This document shows positions 13,270 to 18,007 of a DNA stretch of 18,007 nucleotides, piece by piece. Below the pieces are notes generated by a model. The model saw only the letters and a list, made by a program, of their open reading frames with translations, did not search any database and was not told the DNA's origin. Source of the stretch: CAZMOK01 sp964567785 (GTDB lineage: Bacteria > Bacteroidota > Bacteroidia > Bacteroidales > JAGOPY01); contig CAZMOK010000058.1 in assembly GCA_964567785.1 (NCBI GenBank), positions 1 through 18,007 of the forward strand, given 5' to 3'. The first letter of the stretch is position 1. Every line of letters begins with the position of its first letter. A program made the position numbers and the translations under genes.

Positions 13270-14907
13270 TTAATCAACCACCGGACCGGCGGCAACAAGG
13301 CGCCTTCCCTCTTCGCTGTCGGTGAACGATTTGAAGTTATTGATGAATTTCTGTGCAAGATCTTTGGCCGCTTTGTCCCAGTCTTCAGGGTTTTCCCAGC
13401 TATTCCTCGGGTTCAGCACCTTGCTGTCGACACCTTCGACAGATTTTGGTATCGACAGGTTGAAATAACGCAGGTTTTCGAATTCGGTATTGTCGATCGA
13501 TCCGTCAAGGATGGCGTCTATGATCTTGCGTGTGGATGGCAGGTCCATCCGCTCGCCAACACCGTAAGGCCCGCCAACCCATCCTGTGTTGACCAGGTAA
13601 GCGCTCGACCCGTGCTCTTTCATTTTCCTGATAAGCTCTTCGGCATACTTGGTTGGGTGGAGAAGCAGGAACGCAGCGCCAAAGCAGGCTGAGAAGGAAG
13701 GCACAGGCTCTTTGATACCCCTTTCGGTTCCGGCAACCTTGGCGGTGTACCCGCTCAGGAAGTGGTACTCGGTCTGGTCTTCTGTGAGCTTTGCAACCGG
13801 TGGCAATACACCGAAGGCATCAGCAGTGAGGAAGATCACCTTGCTTGGATGCCCTCCTTTGGAAACCGGTTTAACGATATTGTCAATGTGATAGATCGGG
13901 TAGCTTACCCTTGTGTTTTCTGTCTTTGAGTTGTTGTCGAAATCGATCTCGCCTGTTTTGGGGTCGAACACAACATTTTCCAGCAATGCATCGCGACGGA
14001 TAGCACGGTAGATATCGGGCTCCTTTTCTTCACTCAGGTGAATGGTCTTGGCATAGCAGCCGCCCTCGAAATTGAAAACGCCGTCGTCGTCCCAGCCGTG
14101 TTCATCGTCACCGATCAGGGCGCGCTTGGGGTCGGCCGAGAGGGTGGTTTTACCTGTTCCTGAAAGCCCGAAGAAAATGGCAGTATCCCCGTCTTTGCCC
14201 ATATTCGCTGAACAATGCATGGCTGCTATATTTTTGAGAGGGAGGTAGTAGTTCATGATGGAGAAAAAGCCTTTCTTTATCTCCCCGCCATACCAGCTTC
14301 CGCCAACAACGGAGCGCCTCTCCTTCAGATTAAAAACAGCAAACACTTCGCTGTGCAGGCCGTGGTCCTTCCAGTCGGGATCAATAGTCTTGCAGGCATT
14401 CAGCATGACAAAATCCGGCTTGAATTCAGCCAGTTCTTCGTCGGTTGGCCTGATGAACATGTTTTTTACGAAATGTGCCATCCAGGCAACTTCCGTCACG
14501 ATCCTGATGCGCATCCTCGTATCTTCATTGGCCCCGGCATATCCGTCCTGTACATACAATTTCTTGCCTGACAACTGCTCTGCTCCTATTTCCCACAAGT
14601 CTGCCCATGTCTCTTCAGTGATGGGCTTGTTATCTGATGCTTTTCGTTCAGGGTTTCTCCACCATATGTTGTCCCTGGAAGTCTCTTCATCCACAATGAA
14701 TTTATCCTTGGGAGACCTTCCTGTGAAAATACCGGTATCAACTGCTACAGCACCGGTATTTGTTTCAAACCCTCTTTCATAACCTTCGAGGGAGGGATCG
14801 GTTTCGTGCTTGAAAAGTTCGTCGTACGATAAATTATGATAGATATCCTTAACATCCCTGATACCATAATTTTTCAGGTCTTCCCTTATCGTTTCAAGAT
14901 TTGCCAT
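13270..14907 (-). CDS. pckA: Phosphoenolpyruvate carboxykinase (ATP type)
   Basis: PckA interconverts oxaloacetate plus ATP with phosphoenolpyruvate, CO2 and ADP in the cytoplasm: gluconeogenesis in one direction, or CO2 fixation toward succinate in fermenting Bacteroidota. The 545-residue length is normal for the ATP-dependent class. Visible motifs are TGRSPKDKF at 62-70 (substrate-binding Arg64), GGSWYGGEIKKGFF at 202-215 with the metal-binding lysine, MHCSAN at 230-235 with the metal-binding histidine, the P-loop GLSGTGKTTL at 247-256 (Lys253), and GDDEHGWDDDGVFNFEGG from 266 with the second metal site. NTRVSYPIYHIDNI follows in the 320s. The start gives MANLETIREDLKNYGI, an ordinary N-terminus, about 30 bases behind a good promoter. 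A tandem heptamer and a palindromic element lie in its 3' region before the terminator at 12998-13053. No stop or frameshift interrupts it. Confidence 0.98.
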   Translation of the reverse strand: MANLETIREDLKNYGIRDVKDIYHNLSYDELFKHETDPSLEGYERGFETNTGAVAVDTGIFTGRSPKDKFIVDEETSRDNIWWRNPERKASDNKPITEETWADLWEIGAEQLSGKKLYVQDGYAGANEDTRMRIRIVTEVAWMAHFVKNMFIRPTDEELAEFKPDFVMLNACKTIDPDWKDHGLHSEVFAVFNLKERRSVVGGSWYGGEIKKGFFSIMNYYLPLKNIAAMHCSANMGKDGDTAIFFGLSGTGKTTLSADPKRALIGDDEHGWDDDGVFNFEGGCYAKTIHLSEEKEPDIYRAIRRDALLENVVFDPKTGEIDFDNNSKTENTRVSYPIYHIDNIVKPVSKGGHPSKVIFLTADAFGVLPPVAKLTEDQTEYHFLSGYTAKVAGTERGIKEPVPSFSACFGAAFLLLHPTKYAEELIRKMKEHGSSAYLVNTGWVGGPYGVGERMDLPSTRKIIDAILDGSIDNTEFENLRYFNLSIPKSVEGVDSKVLNPRNSWENPEDWDKAAKDLAQKFINNFKSFTDSEEGRRLVAAGPVVD

Positions 14908-14944
14908 TTCGTATGTGTTTGTGGATTAATGATTTGATTTGAAG

Positions 14945-14975
14945 CAAAAATAAGAAAAAAACGATTGTTACAAAA
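14945..14975 (-). promoter_or_regulatory. Promoter of pckA (Bacteroidota type)
   Basis: On the minus strand TTTG (14974-14971) is followed after 18 bases by TATTTTTG (14952-14945), a perfect TAnnTTTG. Initiation would fall near 14938-14941, leaving a leader of about 30 bases before the ATG at 14907. It lies just beyond the ppdK terminator, so pckA can be controlled separately from ppdK. Confidence 0.75.
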
Positions 14976-14994
14976 CTGCGAAAGCCTTGACTAT

Positions 14995-15025
14995 AAGAAA
15001 AAAGGCCACCCATAGGGCAGCCTTT
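14995..15025 (-). terminator. Intrinsic terminator of ppdK
   Basis: On the minus strand AAAGGC (15025-15020) pairs with GCCTTT (15006-15001). Inside, after a 2x2 mismatch, CCC pairs with GGG around a 3-base loop. The stem is followed by a T-run (TTTTTTCTT, to 14995). It begins 29 bases after the ppdK stop and lies upstream of the pckA promoter. Confidence 0.85.
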
Positions 15026-15053
15026 ATAGTTATATTTATATATGTAATCTTGA

Positions 15054-17783
15054 TTATTTGTTCTGTTTCAGGTTTGCCTGAGCTGCAGCCAGCCTGGCGA
15101 TAGGCACCCTGTAAGGTGAGCAGCTAACATAGTCGAAGTCGAGGGTGTTCACGAACTCAATGGAAGAGGGATCTCCGCCATGCTCGCCACAGATGCCGAT
15201 CTTGATTTCAGGGCGGGCCTTCCGGCCTTTTTCAACAGCAATGTCCATGAGCTTCCCAACTCCTGTCGGATCGAGCACCTGGAACGGGTCGTGCTCCAGG
15301 ATACCTTTTTCAAGGTACACCTTAAGGAATTTACCTGCATCGTCACGTGAGAAACCGAAGGTCATCTGCGTGAGGTCGTTGGTACCGAACGAGAAGAACT
15401 CGGCCGATTCGGCGATCTCATCGGCAGTAAGGGCTGCCCTGGGCACTTCGATCATGGTACCCACAAGGTAATCGATCCGGTCGCCTCTTTCTGAGAATAC
15501 CTGTTCAACAGTTGAACGGACGATCTCTTCCTGCATTTCCATTTCTTTCTTCGTACCCGTGAGTGGGATCATGATCTCCGGAATGGCTTTAATACCCTTT
15601 TCCTTAAGGTTCATGGCTGCTTCAATGATAGCCCTGGCTTGCATTTCGGAAATTTCCGGATACGTGTTGCCAAGGCGGCAGCCGCGGTGTCCAAGCATCG
15701 GGTTGAACTCTGCCAGCTCATCCACAGTCCTCTTGATCTCTTCAACATCCACACCCAGCTCTTTTGCCATTTGCTGCTGGTTTTCCTCTTCATGCGGAAC
15801 GAACTCGTGCAGCGGCGGGTCGAGTAACCTAACGGTTACCGGGAGGTCCTGCATGGCTTCAAAAATGCCTTCAAAATCAGAGCGCTGCATGGGCAGCAGT
15901 TTGTCGAGGGCTTTCCTTCTGCCGGCCTCATCATTGGCCAGGATCATCTCCCTCATAGCAATGATGCGGTCGCCTTCGAAGAACATATGTTCGGTACGGC
16001 ACAGGCCGATACCCTGTGCGCCGAAGTTTCGTGCCACTGTGCTGTCCCTGGGTGTGTCGGCATTGGTCCTCACATGCATGCGCGAAAACTTGTCGGCGAG
16101 GTCCATCAGTTCGCCGAAATCACCGCTGAGGTCGGGGTTCTTTGTCTTTATGCGCTCTTCATAGATCTCTCCGGTAGTCCCGTTCAGCGAGATCCAGTCG
16201 CCTTCCTTAAAGACCTTGCCATCAACGGTCATAGTCTTTTCCCTGTAATTGATCTTCAGGCTTCCTGCACCCGAAACACAGCATTTACCCATGCCGCGGG
16301 CAACCACGGCTGCGTGGGATGTCATCCCGCCGCGTGCGGTGAGGATACCTTTGGATACGTTCATGCCTTTGAGGTCTTCGGGCGAAGTTTCAATCCTTAC
16401 GAGGATGGTGCTTTTTCCCTTATCAGCCCATTCTTCGGCATCATCGGCAAAGAATACGATCTGGCCTGTGGCGGCGCCGGGTGATGCCGGAAGGCCTTTG
16501 GAGATAACATGTGCACTTTTAAGCGCCTCAGTGTCGAATACCGGGTGGAGCAGCTCATCCAGCCTATTGGGTTCCATTTTCAGCAAGGCTGTTTCTTTAT
16601 CGATCTTTCCCTCCCTGAGCATATCCATGGCTATCTTCACCATTGCCGGACCGGTACGTTTCCCGTTACGGGTCTGGAGGATCCACAGCTTTCCTTCCTG
16701 GATGGTGAACTCGAGGTCCTGCATATCGGCGTAATGATCTTCGAGCTTTTGCTGCAATACATCAAGTTCTTTGTAAATTTCGGGCATTGCCTCTTCCAGT
16801 GAGGGGTATTTTTCTTTTCTGACCTCTTCGTCGATAGTGGCCAGCTTTGCCCACCTGATAGAGCCCTCTTTAGTGATCTGCTGCGGTGTCCGGGTGCCGG
16901 CTACAACATCTTCTCCCTGTGCGTTAATAAGGTATTCACCGTTGAACAGGTCTTCGCCTGTGGCGGCGTCGCGGGTAAAGGCGACACCAGTGGCGGAGTT
17001 GTCGCCCATGTTACCGAATACCATGGCCTGCACGTTCACGGCTGTACCCCAGTCGTCGGGGATGTTGTTGAGCTTCCTGTAATAGATGGCGCGTTCGTTC
17101 ATCCAACTGTCGAATACGGCCATCACAGAACCCCAGAGCTGATCCCATGGGTTGGTTGGGAAATCATGCCCGGTAACCTTTTTCACTGCCTCTTTGAACC
17201 TTTTTACAAGTTCCTTAAGGTCGTCAACAGTGAGTTCGATGTCGTTCTCAACACCTTTTTCTTCTTTCATCTCTTCGATGATGGCTTCAAAAGGATCTAC
17301 ATCCTCTTTTGTTTCAGGTTTCATGCCAAGGACAACGTCCCCGAACATCTGGACGAAGCGGCGGTAGGAGTCCCATGCAAACCTTTCGTTGCCGGTCTTT
17401 TTTATGAGGCCTTCCACGGCGTCGTCGTTCATACCGAGGTTGAGCACGGTGTCCATCATACCCGGCATCGAGGCGCGGGCACCCGACCTTACGGAGAGAA
17501 GCAGCGGGTCGCTGTTGTCGCCGAACTTCAGTCCCATGATCTCCTCGAGCTTCTTTACGCTGTCTTCCACTTCACCCTTGATCAGCTCCACTGTTTTATC
17601 GTGGCCTTCTTCGTTGTAGTAGGTACACACTTCGGTTGTGATGGTGAAACCCGGCGGGACCGGCACACCTATGAGGTTCATCTCGGCAAGGTTGGCACCT
17701 TTTCCACCCAAAAGGGATTTCATTTTGGCATTACCATCGGCTTCACGGTTACCAAAATTATAGACATGTTTTTCCTTTGACAT
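15054..17783 (-). CDS. ppdK: Pyruvate phosphate dikinase
   Basis: PPDK converts pyruvate, ATP and phosphate to PEP, AMP and pyrophosphate, reversibly, in the cytoplasm; in anaerobes it often runs toward pyruvate to save ATP. The 909-residue product has all three parts. The ATP-grasp domain has GGKGANLAEM at 26-35, SVRSGARASMPGMMDTVLNLG at 97-117 and QTRNGKRTGPAM near 370. The swivelling phosphohistidine domain has GGMTSHAAVVARGMGKCCV at 485-503, with catalytic His490 and regulatory Thr488. The C-terminal PEP/pyruvate barrel has GLCRTEHMF near 593, MIEVPRAALTADEIA, SFGTNDLTQMTFGFSRDD and GICGEHGGDP with Cys865 as the proton donor. It is some 35 residues longer than the ~874-residue clostridial enzyme, partly from an acidic stretch at about 158-200. 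Thr488 is the residue type modified by DUF299 regulators, one of which is encoded at 10817-11635. The start gives the typical MSKEKHVYNFGN. Confidence 0.98.
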   Translation of the reverse strand: MSKEKHVYNFGNREADGNAKMKSLLGGKGANLAEMNLIGVPVPPGFTITTEVCTYYNEEGHDKTVELIKGEVEDSVKKLEEIMGLKFGDNSDPLLLSVRSGARASMPGMMDTVLNLGMNDDAVEGLIKKTGNERFAWDSYRRFVQMFGDVVLGMKPETKEDVDPFEAIIEEMKEEKGVENDIELTVDDLKELVKRFKEAVKKVTGHDFPTNPWDQLWGSVMAVFDSWMNERAIYYRKLNNIPDDWGTAVNVQAMVFGNMGDNSATGVAFTRDAATGEDLFNGEYLINAQGEDVVAGTRTPQQITKEGSIRWAKLATIDEEVRKEKYPSLEEAMPEIYKELDVLQQKLEDHYADMQDLEFTIQEGKLWILQTRNGKRTGPAMVKIAMDMLREGKIDKETALLKMEPNRLDELLHPVFDTEALKSAHVISKGLPASPGAATGQIVFFADDAEEWADKGKSTILVRIETSPEDLKGMNVSKGILTARGGMTSHAAVVARGMGKCCVSGAGSLKINYREKTMTVDGKVFKEGDWISLNGTTGEIYEERIKTKNPDLSGDFGELMDLADKFSRMHVRTNADTPRDSTVARNFGAQGIGLCRTEHMFFEGDRIIAMREMILANDEAGRRKALDKLLPMQRSDFEGIFEAMQDLPVTVRLLDPPLHEFVPHEEENQQQMAKELGVDVEEIKRTVDELAEFNPMLGHRGCRLGNTYPEISEMQARAIIEAAMNLKEKGIKAIPEIMIPLTGTKKEMEMQEEIVRSTVEQVFSERGDRIDYLVGTMIEVPRAALTADEIAESAEFFSFGTNDLTQMTFGFSRDDAGKFLKVYLEKGILEHDPFQVLDPTGVGKLMDIAVEKGRKARPEIKIGICGEHGGDPSSIEFVNTLDFDYVSCSPYRVPIARLAAAQANLKQNK

Positions 17784-17841
17784 AGTTATCGAATTTATTG
17801 TTACTTAGTTAGTTGACACATAAACAGTTGAAAAAGAGGTG

Positions 17842-17871
17842 CAAAGGTAGGAAATTCTGGATTTCTGGAAA
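17842..17871 (-). promoter_or_regulatory. Promoter of ppdK (Bacteroidota type, weak -33)
   Basis: On the minus strand TACCTTTG (17849-17842), followed by CA, is a perfect -7 box. Eighteen bases upstream is TTTC (17871-17868), a one-base miss of TTTG and the same spacing as in the pckA promoter. Initiation near 17835 would give a leader of about 50 bases before the ATG at 17783. Confidence 0.65.
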
Positions 17872-17912
17872 GTAAATAATGTTAACAAATCATAATGTTG
17901 CTAAGCGCCAAG

Positions 17913-18000
17913 CGGTAAGCGAGGAGGCTGAGGGGCTGAGAGGCAGAGGGGCGGAGAAGCACAGGAGCACGGGAACACGGGAGCGCGGGGGGCAGGGGGG
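17913..18000 (+). repeat. Degenerate tandem octamer, purine-rich, at the window end
   Basis: From 17913 the sequence divides into 8-base units, most ending in GC: CGGTAAGC, GAGGAGGC, TGAGGGGC, TGAGAGGC, AGAGGGGC, GGAGAAGC, ACAGGAGC, ACGGGAAC, ACGGGAGC, then G-richer GCGGGGGG and CAGGGGGG. Eleven units keep phase. It lies about 60 bases upstream of the ppdK promoter and may continue past the window edge. Confidence 0.65.
17971..18000 (+). other. G-quadruplex motif
   Basis: Four G-runs with short loops occur on the plus strand: GGG (17971-17973), five bases, GGG (17979-17981), five bases, six G (17987-17992), two bases, six G (17995-18000). This satisfies the usual G3+N1-7 pattern. It is the last part of the octamer array, upstream of ppdK and not within its transcript. 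Confidence 0.5.
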
Positions 18001-18007
18001 TGAGTTG

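Noticed and set aside
15559..16164. Plus-strand open frame of 201 codons antisense to ppdK
   Set aside because: A shadow of the opposite strand, Ser- and Arg-rich, with no family resemblance.
17166..17780. Plus-strand open frame of 204 codons antisense to ppdK
   Set aside because: The ppdK frame has unmistakable family motifs along its whole length; the antisense product is rich in Phe, His and Val as expected from a reversed coding frame.

Overview
The window looks like a chromosomal segment of a Bacteroidota bacterium, probably of the order Bacteroidales or a close relative. The evidence is the gene families (a BT_3928-like DoxX protein, a DUF1599 protein, a very large exported protein of Bacteroidota type), the start sites without consistent Shine-Dalgarno spacing, and promoters of the Bacteroidota type (TTTG, about 18 bases, TAnnTTTG). 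No phage, transposase, CRISPR array, tRNA or rRNA gene was seen. A run of exactly 100 N (2161-2260) is an assembly gap.

Left part (1-3373): the 5' part of folP (dihydropteroate synthase) points left off the window edge. Diverging from it are a DUF1599 gene made of two tandem copies of one domain and an overlapping gene for a DoxX-like membrane protein with a thioredoxin-like tail, cut by the gap. After the gap comes a lone DppB-type ABC permease, whose start codon sits 5 bases behind a perfect -7 box.

Middle (3403-10806): closely spaced plus-strand genes tpiA, prmA and a 1484-residue exported beta-rich protein of unknown function, then dnaN, which ends in a clear intrinsic terminator.

Right part (10817-17783, all minus strand): a DUF299 regulatory kinase/phosphorylase, an exported DUF2891 protein, ATP-type PEP carboxykinase (pckA) and pyruvate phosphate dikinase (ppdK). 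Three of the four act at the PEP/pyruvate/oxaloacetate junction. The DUF299 protein is of the family that switches PPDK or PEP synthase by phosphorylating the threonine near the catalytic histidine, and that threonine is present in this PPDK. pckA and ppdK each have their own promoter and terminator.

The non-coding DNA is unusually structured. The 505-base interval between the DUF2891 gene and pckA holds two oppositely oriented palindromic repeat elements of one kind flanking an 18-bp perfect terminator stem, and a tandem heptamer. The last ~90 bases of the window are a degenerate tandem octamer ending in a G-quadruplex motif. No clearly new multi-gene system was found. The best unknowns are the 1484-residue exported protein and these repeat elements.
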